Below, one piece after another: positions 6,677-14,534 of a stretch of DNA of 19,080 nt; the stretch's first letter is position 1; each line of letters starts with the position of its first letter. Made by a program: the position numbers and the translations under genes. Source of the DNA: CAYJIX01 sp964370375 (GTDB lineage Bacteria > Desulfobacterota > Desulfovibrionia > Desulfovibrionales > Desulfovibrionaceae); contig CAYJIX010000047.1 of NCBI GenBank assembly GCA_964370375.1, positions 1 through 19,080 of the forward strand. Direction: 5' to 3'. Below the pieces are notes generated by a model, which made no database searches, had not been told where the DNA came from, and was given only the letters and a program-made list of their open reading frames with translations.

Positions 6677-8212
6677 ATGCACACAAAAGCACTGCCACGC
6701 CTTATAATTGCCGGCCTTAGCGGTGGGAGCGGTAAAACCGTGCTCAGCCTAGGCCTTATTCGTTCTTTGGCTAGGCAGGGATTGCGGATAACGCCTTGTA
6801 AAAAAGGGCCGGATTATATTGACGCGGCCTGGCTGTCCCTTGCCGCAGGCAAGGCTGGTAGCCCTGGTAAGCAGAATGTTTGTGCTCCTGCTTTTTGGAA
6901 CGATTGTCCACCACCGGTAAATTTGGATCCCTTTTTTTTGGAACCGTCAAGGCTGCGGGATCAGCTTGTTCATCGCCATGGCAATAATGACATAGCCATT
7001 ATAGAGGGCAACCGCGGTCTTTTTGACGGGGGTGATGTGGAGGGGAGATGCTCTACTGCAGCACTATCACGTACCCTTGAAAGCCCTGTGGTTCTTGTAG
7101 TTAATGCCACAAAAATGACACGCACAGCAGCAGCCATTATCGCGGGATTACAGGCTTTTGAAGACTTTTGGTTTGCAGGGGTGGTGTTCAATCAAGTGGG
7201 CACCGCGCGGCAAGCCGATATCTTGCGTGCTGCTGTAGAAAAATACACGTCGATTCCTGTCCTTGGCATGTTGCCGCGCCTTGCTGACAACCCCATGCCA
7301 GAAAGGCACATGGGGCTTGCGGGGGGGCACTCCCTTGATGCCGCTACAGACAGCGTTTTAGAGCGTTTAGCCGATCATGTTGAGGCCAATTGTGATGTTG
7401 AAAAGCTTGTTGCAATAGCGCAAAGCACAAAAAAGTTAACATCAATTCAGCCTTTTTGGGCAAAGACACCGCCAATGGCAGCCCATGCTGTGTCGCGCCC
7501 CAAAATAGCTGTGGCCTATGATGCCGCATTGTGGTTTTATTATCAGGAAAATTTGGAAGCGCTTGAGCTGGCAGGAGCAGAGCTTATACCTGTGTCCCTT
7601 GCAGGTGCTAGATCAATCCCTTGGGACGATATGGATGGTTTGTACATGGGGGGTGGTTTTCCTGAAACTATGGAGAAGCAGCTGGCCCGTTCTTCCCATG
7701 TGGCGGTCTTAGCAGGCTTGGCTAAAAAGGGCATGCCCATCTATGCCGAATGTGGCGGGCTTATGGTGCTGTGTCGTGGCCTGTATGATAATCTGCAAGG
7801 GCAAGCGACAAGCACGTGGGGGGATGTGCTCCCTTTGCGTGTGGTTCAGCACAAACGCCCCCAAGGCCTTGGTTATGTGCATGGAACTGTAGCAGAGACA
7901 ACGCCTTTTTTTAGTAAAGGCACAATGGTGCGCGGACATGAGTTTCACTATTCATCCTGCGAAACTTTGAACGGTGAAGCGGTGTTTAATGACAGTGGGC
8001 ATATAGCCCCTGCTGTGGCAACGGTTTTGAATGGCCCCGTATTTAGGCTAGATAAGGGAATTGGTATGGGCAAGGATGCGACAGCGCAGGGCATGGATGG
8101 GGTACATGCACATGGCGTACAGGCATCGTACCTGCACATTTTCGCACCGGCAGTGCCTGAATGGGCTCATAACTTTGTGCAGGCCGCGCGAGCGTTTCGT
8201 CAAGGCATTTGA
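6677..8212 (+). CDS. dsrN: CbiA/CobB-family a,c-diamide synthase, probable siroheme amidase DsrN
   Basis: A glutamine-dependent amidotransferase of 511 residues. The N-terminal half is an ATP-binding dethiobiotin-synthetase-like domain with the P-loop GLSGGSGKT (13-21). The C-terminal half is a type I glutaminase domain with YMGGGFPE (323-330), nucleophile Cys359 in AECGG, and His487 in SYLHIF as the expected catalytic histidine. The family amidates carboxylates of cobyrinate (CbiA/CobB) or, next to dsr genes, of siroheme or sirohydrochlorin (DsrN), the prosthetic group of desulfoviridin. The position two genes after dsrBD, with no cobalamin gene in view, favours DsrN. A segment at about residues 450-480, rich in Gly and Met before the final His, looks longer than usual. 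The ribosome-binding site GAGAGG is close to the ATG. A role in B12 synthesis, or in both pathways, is not excluded. Confidence 0.85.
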   Translation: MHTKALPRLIIAGLSGGSGKTVLSLGLIRSLARQGLRITPCKKGPDYIDAAWLSLAAGKAGSPGKQNVCAPAFWNDCPPPVNLDPFFLEPSRLRDQLVHRHGNNDIAIIEGNRGLFDGGDVEGRCSTAALSRTLESPVVLVVNATKMTRTAAAIIAGLQAFEDFWFAGVVFNQVGTARQADILRAAVEKYTSIPVLGMLPRLADNPMPERHMGLAGGHSLDAATDSVLERLADHVEANCDVEKLVAIAQSTKKLTSIQPFWAKTPPMAAHAVSRPKIAVAYDAALWFYYQENLEALELAGAELIPVSLAGARSIPWDDMDGLYMGGGFPETMEKQLARSSHVAVLAGLAKKGMPIYAECGGLMVLCRGLYDNLQGQATSTWGDVLPLRVVQHKRPQGLGYVHGTVAETTPFFSKGTMVRGHEFHYSSCETLNGEAVFNDSGHIAPAVATVLNGPVFRLDKGIGMGKDATAQGMDGVHAHGVQASYLHIFAPAVPEWAHNFVQAARAFRQGI

Positions 8213-8267
8213 CGTGCATTATTAGGCGCAAGCCGTTCATTGCCAATACGTGTACAGCCTGCTTTTG

Positions 8268-9143
8268 CTATGCAGAAGGTTTTTCAGCCTGTTTGACTTC
8301 ATTCCATAAATCGTCTTTTTCATCCAGCGACAGTTCAATAAAATCAAGGCCGCGCTCTTCAGCAAGGCTTTGCATGCGTGCAACACGGTCAAGAAAGCGC
8401 AGGTTCGCTTTTTCTAGAGCAGGGGCAGCCTTAATGCCTTTGCGCCTTCCAAATTCTACCAAGCTAAAGAGGTGGTCGCCAAACTCATGTTCGATTTGTT
8501 CTTGATTTGCGGCGGGGCCGTTGATTGCTGTTTCTCCAATGGAGCCGGGCGTACAGGCATCAAGCAGCTCTAACCATTCCGCCTCTACCTGTTGTTCCAC
8601 ATCGCTGTCGTCTGGCCATGTAAAGCCAACTCGAGCGGCCTTGGCATGGATTCGATAGGCCTTTGTTAAAGGCGGCAGTCCTTTAGCGAGCGAATCATAA
8701 ATCTTTGGTTTGGTCGTTTCCTGGCTTTTTTCTTCACGTTTTATGCGTTCCCAGTTTTTGAGCAAGTCTTCACGCTGTTCAAAACGGGCGTCACCAAAAA
8801 CATGAGGGTGTCTGCGCACCATTTTTTCTGCAACATTGTTTACAGCATCTGCTAGGGATGGGCCGTTTGATGTAGCCGATAGTTTGGCAAGAAACATCAG
8901 TAAAAAAAAGACATCTCCCGTTTCCTCGCCAATATCCACAGGTTTGCCACTGCGAATGGCATCAATGAGTTCAAAACATTCTTCAATAATGTATTCTGTT
9001 AAGGAGCTCGGGGTTTGCTCCTTGTCCCAAGAACACCCATCAGGCCCCAAAAGCGCGGCAAGAACCGTTGATAAGCGGTCAATGGCTTCATGTAAAGCCG
9101 GTTCAGCAGGGCTAACGGGCAAGGAGGCTTCTTTATTACTCAC
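8268..9143 (-). CDS. mazG: Nucleoside triphosphate pyrophosphohydrolase MazG
   Basis: A cytoplasmic house-cleaning enzyme that hydrolyses NTPs or dNTPs to NMP and pyrophosphate. It has 291 residues, a little longer than the E. coli protein. The N-terminal MazG domain has CSWDKEQT (37-44) and the metal-binding acidic set EExxE (54-58) and EExxD (73-77). A second, more degenerate MazG domain covers roughly residues 170-275 with EFGDHLFSLVEFGRR. The start codon is GTG (9143-9141), supported by AAGGTG six bases upstream. It lies 67 bases after cvpA on the same strand, so the two are probably one unit. It converges on dsrN with only 55 bases between the stops and no clear terminator there. The C-terminal tail after about residue 275 is charged and not conserved as far as I can tell. 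Confidence 0.93.
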   Translation of the reverse strand: MSNKEASLPVSPAEPALHEAIDRLSTVLAALLGPDGCSWDKEQTPSSLTEYIIEECFELIDAIRSGKPVDIGEETGDVFFLLMFLAKLSATSNGPSLADAVNNVAEKMVRRHPHVFGDARFEQREDLLKNWERIKREEKSQETTKPKIYDSLAKGLPPLTKAYRIHAKAARVGFTWPDDSDVEQQVEAEWLELLDACTPGSIGETAINGPAANQEQIEHEFGDHLFSLVEFGRRKGIKAAPALEKANLRFLDRVARMQSLAEERGLDFIELSLDEKDDLWNEVKQAEKPSA

Positions 9144-9210
9144 AACAGCACCTTAAAAAATGTTATAGATTAAAACTACAAATAAACAGTCTGAGCGTTT
9201 TTGTTGGTAA

Positions 9211-9696
9211 TTATAAAGAGAAAGGCAGGATGCTGCGAAGCTCTTGGGTGTATTCTCTGATAAGCGGGGTCAAAAGCGAGGAGCGCATGAAGTCAACATC
9301 ACCCAAAACATAGGTGAATGCGGTAACAAGAAGCGCAGACAATATGAACCCTTTGAGAAAACCAGCCAAGCCACCTGCCAAATGGTCAAGCCAGCCCAGT
9401 TGGACAGCGGAAAAAAGTTTGGACAGAAGGCTTGCCAGAAGGGCTGCTACTGCCATGGTTCCGCAAAGGATAACCACATAGGCTAAAATATGAGCCCAAG
9501 ATCCTGCACTTAAATAGTCTGTTATGACAGAGGCAAGATCTCTGTAATATTGCTTGGCAAGGATAACGCCGCCAATAAGGCCTACCAATCCGGAAAGTTC
9601 TGCAAAAAAGCCGTATATAAAACCACGAATGGTAAAAACACCAAGGATTACGGCAAGGGCAAGGTCAAAAACATTGATTTCTGAAGGGAATGACAT
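9211..9696 (-). CDS. cvpA: CvpA-family inner-membrane protein
   Basis: 161 residues with four hydrophobic segments at about 10-30, 33-48, 66-92 and 107-130. The GxxxG-rich first helices, the FDLALAVILGVFTIRGFIYG-type opening and the loop LGWLDHLAGGLAGFLKG are typical of the CvpA family. E. coli CvpA was named for colicin V production and has been tied to envelope stress tolerance; its molecular role is not settled. AAGGA (9705-9709) lies eight bases before the ATG. It is the first gene of a likely cvpA-mazG unit. An inverted repeat sits upstream at 9760-9782, where its promoter would be. The C-terminal 30 residues are soluble. Confidence 0.88.
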   Translation of the reverse strand: MSFPSEINVFDLALAVILGVFTIRGFIYGFFAELSGLVGLIGGVILAKQYYRDLASVITDYLSAGSWAHILAYVVILCGTMAVAALLASLLSKLFSAVQLGWLDHLAGGLAGFLKGFILSALLVTAFTYVLGDVDFMRSSLLTPLIREYTQELRSILPFSL

Positions 9697-9759
9697 GACT
9701 AGGATCCTTTAAGGCACTCATGGTGAGGTATAAAATGTAAAGATCTTGCGCAGAGACTT

Positions 9760-9782
9760 TTGTGCCAAGCAGGCCGGCACAA
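9760..9782. promoter_or_regulatory. Inverted repeat upstream of cvpA-mazG, possible operator
   Basis: TTGTGCC (9760-9766) and GGCACAA (9776-9782) form a perfect 7-bp inverted repeat around a 9-base spacer, centred 75 bases before the cvpA start. The minus-strand TTGGCA inside it could act as a -35, with a weak GATCTT 17 bases on. The size and symmetry suit a dimeric repressor, but no regulator can be named. Confidence 0.35.
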
Positions 9783-9966
9783 CATGAAGTGCGAAGATTT
9801 TGTATAGTATATTTCTTTAAATTTCGTTATTCATTCTATTTTTTTGCAAGCAAAGAAAAGCGTGTCAGCTTTGCTCACGGGTAAAAAAGTATCTATACCT
9901 TGCCTTGCCGTTAAAAGCAAGCTATCCCTAATAAGAACGTATGGTTTGCTATACGATGTAGGCATG

Positions 9967-9994
9967 TTCAAGCACTTGTAGAATTTTTTATAAC
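9967..9994 (+). promoter_or_regulatory. Candidate promoter of gmd
   Basis: TATAAC (9989-9994) is a good -10. TTCAAG (9967-9972), 16 bases upstream, is a weak -35. Initiation near 10001 would leave a leader of about 46 bases. Confidence 0.35.
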
Positions 9995-10046
9995 TAGCTA
10001 TACATCAAGGAAATATAAAAACGGAACCAGCTAAAACGGGTAGACT

Positions 10047-11198
10047 ATGAAAAAAGCACTCATCACAGGCATCACCGGTCAAGATGGCGCGTACTTAGCA
10101 GAATGTTTGCTGGAAAAAGGCTACGAGGTGCACGGCATCAAACGTCGCGCATCCTTGTTCAACACAGCACGCATCGACCATATTTATCAATCGCCCCATG
10201 CCAAGGAGCGGCGTTTCATCCTGCATTATGGCGACATGACCGATTCAGGAGGGCTTATCCGCGTTGTGCAAGAGGTGCAGCCGGACGAGATTTATAACCT
10301 TGCTGCCCAAAGCCATGTGAAGGTGTCGTTTGATTCTCCTGAATATACGGCCAATGTGGATGCATTGGGAACTTTGCGCCTGCTTGAAGCCATACGGATC
10401 CTTGGACTTGAACAAAAGACGCGATTCTATCAGGCTTCAACATCCGAATTGTACGGCCTGGTTCAGGAGGTACCGCAAAAGGAAACAACGCCTTTTTATC
10501 CGCGTTCACCCTATGCCTGCGCGAAACTTTATGCCTATTGGATCACCGTCAATTACCGCGAAGCGTACAATATGTATGCCTGCAATGGTATTTTGTTCAA
10601 CCATGAATCGCCCCTGCGTGGCGAAACCTTTGTGACGCGTAAAATCACTCGCGCCTTGTGTCGTCTTGCCCTTGGGCTTGGTGACCTTTTGTATCTTGGC
10701 AATATGAGCGCTTTGCGTGACTGGGGCCATGCGAAGGATTATGTTGAAATGCAATGGCTTATGCTACAGCAAGAAAAACCTGAGGATTTTGTTATCGCCA
10801 CAGGCCGTCAGGTTTCTGTGCGCCGCTTTGTGGAATTATGTGCGGCGCAGCTTGGGATCACGCTTGTTTGGAAGGGGCAGGGCCTTGATGAACAAGGCAT
10901 TGTAAACGCAGTGGATACGGAGATGTTTGCAGCATGCTGCGGTACAGGTCAAACGGCAACGCTGCAAGTAAAACCTGGAGATGTGCTGGTTGGTGTGGAC
11001 CCTCGTTATTTTCGACCCACAGAGGTTGAAACCTTGCTCGGCGATCCTAGTAAAGCCAAAAGCGTTTTAGGTTGGGAGCCTCGCATCACCCTTGAAGAAA
11101 TGGTGGCGGAAATGATGCAGGCAGATCTTGCGGCTGCTGCAAGGGATCGCGTGTGCCTTGATCAAGGTTTTAGCGTGTTTGAGTCGAGCGAAGTATAA
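10047..11198 (+). CDS. gmd: GDP-mannose 4,6-dehydratase
   Basis: A cytoplasmic NADP-dependent short-chain dehydrogenase/reductase that converts GDP-D-mannose to GDP-4-keto-6-deoxy-mannose, the precursor of GDP-fucose, GDP-rhamnose and related sugars. It has 383 residues (E. coli GMD is 373). The Rossmann motif GITGQDG is at 8-14. Thr132, Glu134, Tyr156 and Lys160 (YACAK) occupy the same numbers as the catalytic residues of the E. coli enzyme. The family segments FNHESPLRGETFVTRKI and DWGHAKDYVE are present. The gene stands alone: no GDP-fucose synthase or GDP-rhamnose reductase is in the window. The ribosome-binding site is poor; the nearest purine-rich stretch is GGG near 10038. Its stop codon overlaps the A-run that serves the opposite strand as the T-tract of the hisF terminator. 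Confidence 0.96.
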   Translation: MKKALITGITGQDGAYLAECLLEKGYEVHGIKRRASLFNTARIDHIYQSPHAKERRFILHYGDMTDSGGLIRVVQEVQPDEIYNLAAQSHVKVSFDSPEYTANVDALGTLRLLEAIRILGLEQKTRFYQASTSELYGLVQEVPQKETTPFYPRSPYACAKLYAYWITVNYREAYNMYACNGILFNHESPLRGETFVTRKITRALCRLALGLGDLLYLGNMSALRDWGHAKDYVEMQWLMLQQEKPEDFVIATGRQVSVRRFVELCAAQLGITLVWKGQGLDEQGIVNAVDTEMFAACCGTGQTATLQVKPGDVLVGVDPRYFRPTEVETLLGDPSKAKSVLGWEPRITLEEMVAEMMQADLAAAARDRVCLDQGFSVFESSEV

Positions 11199-11237
11199 AA
11201 AATCTTAAGGCTTTACCAGTATAGTAAAGCCTTAAGA
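11197..11237 (-). terminator. Terminator of the glycosyltransferase-hisH-hisF unit
   Basis: A perfect 14-bp stem, TCTTAAGGCTTTAC (11203-11216) and GTAAAGCCTTAAGA (11224-11237), encloses a 7-base loop. On the minus strand T6 follows directly (complement of 11197-11202), giving a textbook terminator 36 bases past hisF. On the plus strand only ATAAAAATT follows, so termination of gmd by the same hairpin would be weaker. Confidence 0.88.
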
Positions 11238-11272
11238 ATAAAAATTGCAAGTTTGCTTGCTTTTAGACCTGA

Positions 11273-12052
11273 CTACCAGCTCATGCGTACAGGCACACCC
11301 TGATCGTGCATGATTTTTTTGATTTCCGGTATGGTGTACTGTCCGTAATGAACGATGGATGCAATAAGCGCGGCTGAGGCATCACCTTTTGTGACAGCTT
11401 CAACCATATGCTGTGGGCTACCGGCACCGCCAGATGCAATAACAGGTATGGTGACTGCTTGGCTGATAAGGCTTGTTAAGGTAAGTTCATAGCCGTCTTT
11501 TGTGCCATCTGCATCAATGGAATTGAGGCAGATTTCGCCTGCTCCAAGTTCTTCACACTTTTTTGCCCACCAAAGGGCGTCAAGTCCTGTGGGCTTTCTT
11601 CCCCCATGGATAACCACTTCATAGCCTGACGGGATGGCGTCGCTTGCAGGTATTTGCAGCACATCCATGCCCACAACAATGGCTTGCGAACCAAAGGCAG
11701 TCGCACCTTCAGCAATAAGTTCAGGACGTTTTACCGCGGCTGAATTGATGGACACTTTCTCTGCCCCTGCCAAAAGCACCGCGCGCATGTCTTCCACAGA
11801 GCTTAGCCCACCGCCAACAGAAAAGGGAATAAAAATACATTCTGCCACGCGGCTGACCACGTCAAGGAAAATACCGCGCTCCTCATGAGAGGCTGTGATG
11901 TCGTAAAAAACTATCTCGTCAGCACCTTCTTCATAATAGCGTTTGGCTGTTTCAACAGGGTCGCCAATGTCTTCATTGCCCACAAATTTTACGCCCTTGG
12001 TCAAGCGTCCGTTACGCACATCAAGGCAGGGGATAATCCGTTTCATGAGCAT
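11273..12052 (-). CDS. hisF: Imidazole glycerol phosphate synthase cyclase subunit HisF
   Basis: A (beta/alpha)8-barrel cyclase subunit that, with ammonia from HisH, converts PRFAR to imidazole glycerol phosphate and AICAR in histidine synthesis. It has 259 residues. The start at 12052 gives MLMKRIIPCLD, matching the MLAKRIIPCLD opening of E. coli HisF, and AAAGGAG lies eight bases before it. The catalytic aspartates are Asp11 and Asp130. Phosphate-binding loops are seen as FSVGGG (77-82) and ASGGAG near the C-terminus, with the substrate-site segment GGRKPTG in between. The gene overlaps the end of hisH by 10 bases, so translation is probably coupled. Upstream in-frame starts reaching 12175 lie within hisH and are not credible. 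No other his gene is in the window. Confidence 0.95.
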   Translation of the reverse strand: MLMKRIIPCLDVRNGRLTKGVKFVGNEDIGDPVETAKRYYEEGADEIVFYDITASHEERGIFLDVVSRVAECIFIPFSVGGGLSSVEDMRAVLLAGAEKVSINSAAVKRPELIAEGATAFGSQAIVVGMDVLQIPASDAIPSGYEVVIHGGRKPTGLDALWWAKKCEELGAGEICLNSIDADGTKDGYELTLTSLISQAVTIPVIASGGAGSPQHMVEAVTKGDASAALIASIVHYGQYTIPEIKKIMHDQGVPVRMSW

Positions 12053-12687
12053 GAAGAAAGCTCCTTTTTTTGGCACCATGTGGCAAAGTTGGACAAAAGA
12101 CGTAAACCCGGGGTGCCGCTTTTTTCCGGATGAAATTGCACGCCCCACAAATTGTCGCGCCCATACACAGCACAAAAACTCGTGCCATAATCACATGTGG
12201 CAATGGTGTATTCTAAGGCTGTGTCCACATAATAGCTGTGAACAAAATAAAAGGCTGCTGTAGCAGGGATGCCTTCCATAAGGGGGCTGTTTGTATGCAT
12301 ATGAAGCGTATTCCACCCCATATGAGGAATACGGATGGGTTCATTATTCTCTGTCATGTTTGCGGCAAAGCGTTTACAAGTTCCAGGTAATAAATCAAGG
12401 GTTTGCGTGTCGTTTTCTTCGCTATACGTCAGCATGATTTGGCAACCAAGGCATACGCCAAGCACAGGAATATGCCGCTCTACGGCATCACGCAAAGCCG
12501 TATCCAGCTTTGAGGCTTTAAGCTGCGCCATGGCTTGCCCTGCTGCGCCAACACCGGGAAAGACTATGCCCGCAGCGGAACGGATCTGTTCAGGGTCTGC
12601 GGTGATTTGGCAAGGCACGTTTACATGGGCAAAGGCCCTAGCCACAGAGGTTTGGTTTCCGGATTCATAGTCAAGGATTGCAATCAT
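12043..12687 (-). CDS. hisH: Imidazole glycerol phosphate synthase glutaminase subunit HisH
   Basis: A type I glutaminase that releases ammonia from glutamine and channels it into HisF. It has 214 residues, slightly longer than the usual 200. The nucleophile is Cys79 in GVCLGCQ, and the remaining triad is His186 and Glu188 in FHPEKS. The oxyanion-loop region is PGVGAAG (44-50). The residue two after the nucleophile loop, usually Met or Leu, is Cys82 here. AAGGA (12695-12699) lies seven bases before the ATG. It follows the glycosyltransferase by 35 bases and overlaps hisF, making a three-gene unit. The C-terminal tail (about 206-214) extends past the family end and lies in the hisF ribosome-binding region. 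Confidence 0.94.
   Translation of the reverse strand: MIAILDYESGNQTSVARAFAHVNVPCQITADPEQIRSAAGIVFPGVGAAGQAMAQLKASKLDTALRDAVERHIPVLGVCLGCQIMLTYSEENDTQTLDLLPGTCKRFAANMTENNEPIRIPHMGWNTLHMHTNSPLMEGIPATAAFYFVHSYYVDTALEYTIATCDYGTSFCAVYGRDNLWGVQFHPEKSGTPGLRLLSNFATWCQKKELSSCS
12061..12067 (-). promoter_or_regulatory. Ribosome-binding site of hisF inside hisH
   Basis: AAAGGAG on the minus strand lies within the last hisH codons, eight bases before the ATG at 12052. It favours that ATG over the next one at 12046, which would be 14 bases away. Confidence 0.75.
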
Positions 12688-12722
12688 CAGCTGTTCCTTG
12701 TGGTTAAAGTTTTTATCAGAAG

Positions 12723-14429
12723 TTACGATCCATATATTTCGCGCATGGCACGCGCAAGTTCAAGCAAGCGATGATCCCAAGTATGCTCTGCCAATACCCT
12801 GCGCCGTGCAGCCTCTGCCACAAGGCGGCGCTCTTTGGGGTTTTTAAGGTAATAGCGTACAAGCTCGCCTATTTCAGCAGGTTCATGGAATGCAATAACT
12901 TCCTTGCCCTGTTCAAACAAATTGTCCATTTGTTCACGCCAATCGGTCAGCACAAAGCCACCTGCTGCAGGTGCGTCAAAAATGCGTTGGTTCACAGCAC
13001 CTTTCATTTGCTTACTGGTGCAGTTAAAGTTGATGGCTGAAAAAGGATACACAAGCGGTAATTCGTCATAATAATTTACTTCAGGGTGAAGTTTCCATGT
13101 TTTTTCTGCATGCCGAAAAATAGTGTTCCAGCCTGAATCGCCCACAATGAGCGGCGTAAACGGCAAAAGCTCTTGCACGCATGAGGCTCTGTATTGCTTT
13201 GTGGCTTCCCAGGTCAGCAAGGTTTCATAGGCCAAGCGTTCCTCATCAGTGGTCAGAGCGCGATAACTTTCTGCCGGATGCGGGTGCTTGTTGAGCACAA
13301 AGGCGCGTACAGAGCGTTCCTCTGCCTGCATAAATTCTGTGGCGATATGTTTATAGCCGCGCAAAATTGCCGCAGGCAAGGGGGTCTTTTTAAGCCTTGC
13401 GCCAACTTTATATACCATGGAATTGCCAACAAAAGATAAGTCAGTGGGAAAAAAAGGCGATGGTGAAGCGCCTGTACGAGGGCGAAAACGCTCAGGGTCT
13501 GTGCCAAGGGGTAAATAGGCCGCATGAGGAAAACCAAACTCTTTGAGCATGGGTAAATTGTCGGCATCCCAGCTGAACAAAGTCGCCCAAGGGCTGGCAA
13601 GGCGTGCGTATAAATGGATGATCAGGTGCGGATTGTCCACAAACCATGAGGCCAGGGGCAAGCGGAGCCGCTCTAAAAGCTCCATGAGCACACCTTCACG
13701 GTCAATGCCCAAATGGTTAAGCGTCAACACAAAATCAGGCTTGAAAGTGGCCACAGCGGTGAGCATGCGCTCTACAAAATCCGCTTGGGTTAGCTCTTTA
13801 TCTTCAATGGTCAAAAGATAGGTAGGAAAATCAAGCCGCTTGCAGGCGCGAACAATCTCACCCATAAGAAAATATTTGCTGGTCATGAGCAAAAGACGCG
13901 GCTTTGACGAGGCAAACCGCGGACTTGTAGCTATTTTTTCCCAAAAGTTGAAGGAAGAACTGGCGGTAAGCTGTTCATGCATATACGTGTACCACGCCCG
14001 ATCAAGGCGTTGGTATACAGGATTGAGCAAAGAAATAAAGGGTTTTCCGCCATGTTCAACTTGCCATTTGGTGAGGATCTTTAGGGCTTCTTTTGAATCT
14101 GCTTCCGTAATAAAAAGCACTTTATCAGGGCCGTATTGGTCGCAAATCTTGCTATTAGCTATAATGTCAAGTTCTTTGTCGAGCACCGCCACAGGCCCTT
14201 CTATCTTTGCAAGTAAGGCATGCAAGGCGTGGCCAAGACCGCTCCCAAGTAATACGGGTAGGCCGTGATGTCCTTCTGGGAGTTGTTCCAGTATCGCCAA
14301 TTCTCGCTCTGGCCCGGCCGGACCAAGCATGAAAAAGGCGCGTTCACCAACACGGACACGCAAATCCTTGAGTGTGCCATCTTCTGCCCATTCTGGCTCA
14401 ATAGACCGAGGAAGCTTGTGAGTTTCCAT
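12723..14429 (-). CDS. CgeB/DUF3880-type glycosyltransferase
   Basis: A 568-residue protein with no signal peptide or membrane helix. Residues about 25-175 are a Rossmann-like region with LLGSGLGHAL (61-70). Residues about 178-345 look like DUF3880, and about 410-560 like a group 1-type glycosyltransferase domain as in CgeB, with NQRIFDAPAAGGFVLTD and the final AEAARRRVLAEHTWDHRL. It probably transfers a sugar to a glycan or protein; donor and acceptor are unknown. The start METHKL is chosen because the 27-codon upstream extension would begin inside the aspS terminator hairpin (14489-14524). No strong ribosome-binding site is visible. A weak promoter (TTGCAT 14468-14463, 16 bases, TAAAAA) lies between the terminator and the start. 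It leads the unit with hisH and hisF. Maf-type flagellin glycosylation proteins have a similar first half, so that role is possible. Confidence 0.8.
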   Translation of the reverse strand: METHKLPRSIEPEWAEDGTLKDLRVRVGERAFFMLGPAGPERELAILEQLPEGHHGLPVLLGSGLGHALHALLAKIEGPVAVLDKELDIIANSKICDQYGPDKVLFITEADSKEALKILTKWQVEHGGKPFISLLNPVYQRLDRAWYTYMHEQLTASSSFNFWEKIATSPRFASSKPRLLLMTSKYFLMGEIVRACKRLDFPTYLLTIEDKELTQADFVERMLTAVATFKPDFVLTLNHLGIDREGVLMELLERLRLPLASWFVDNPHLIIHLYARLASPWATLFSWDADNLPMLKEFGFPHAAYLPLGTDPERFRPRTGASPSPFFPTDLSFVGNSMVYKVGARLKKTPLPAAILRGYKHIATEFMQAEERSVRAFVLNKHPHPAESYRALTTDEERLAYETLLTWEATKQYRASCVQELLPFTPLIVGDSGWNTIFRHAEKTWKLHPEVNYYDELPLVYPFSAINFNCTSKQMKGAVNQRIFDAPAAGGFVLTDWREQMDNLFEQGKEVIAFHEPAEIGELVRYYLKNPKERRLVAEAARRRVLAEHTWDHRLLELARAMREIYGS

Positions 14430-14485
14430 GAAGTTTGATGTTTTTAGGTTGTGTTTAGAGTCATGCAACGTAAGCGCGGCCTTAT

Positions 14486-14524
14486 AAAAGCGAACGCGGT
14501 GTTTATACAAACGCCGCGTTCGCT
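14486..14524 (-). terminator. Intrinsic terminator of aspS
   Basis: A 16-bp stem with one mismatch pairs AGCGAACGCGGTGTTT (14489-14504) with AAACGCCGCGTTCGCT (14509-14524) around a 4-base loop. On the minus strand a short T-run with TTTTATAA follows. It starts 10 bases past the aspS stop and separates aspS from the glycosyltransferase unit. Confidence 0.85.
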
Positions 14525-14534
14525 AAGCTGGTGC

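Larger units (their letters stand above)
9697..10046. other. Divergent intergenic region between cvpA and gmd
   Basis: 350 bases without a gene, serving as upstream region for both cvpA (minus) and gmd (plus). It holds the inverted repeat at 9760-9782, a second pair AGCAAAG (9849-9855) / CTTTGCT (9869-9875), a short CGTAT (9938-9942) / ATACG (9951-9955) pair, and a candidate gmd promoter at 9967-9994. Confidence 0.5.

Noticed and set aside
8213..8267. Shared terminator between dsrN and mazG
   Set aside because: Only a 4-bp CTGC/GCAG pairing without a proper T-run on either strand was found.
9751..9785. Possible sigma54 promoter (TGGCAC) before cvpA
   Set aside because: On the minus strand the required GC about 10 bases after GG is absent, so it does not fit the -24/-12 pattern.
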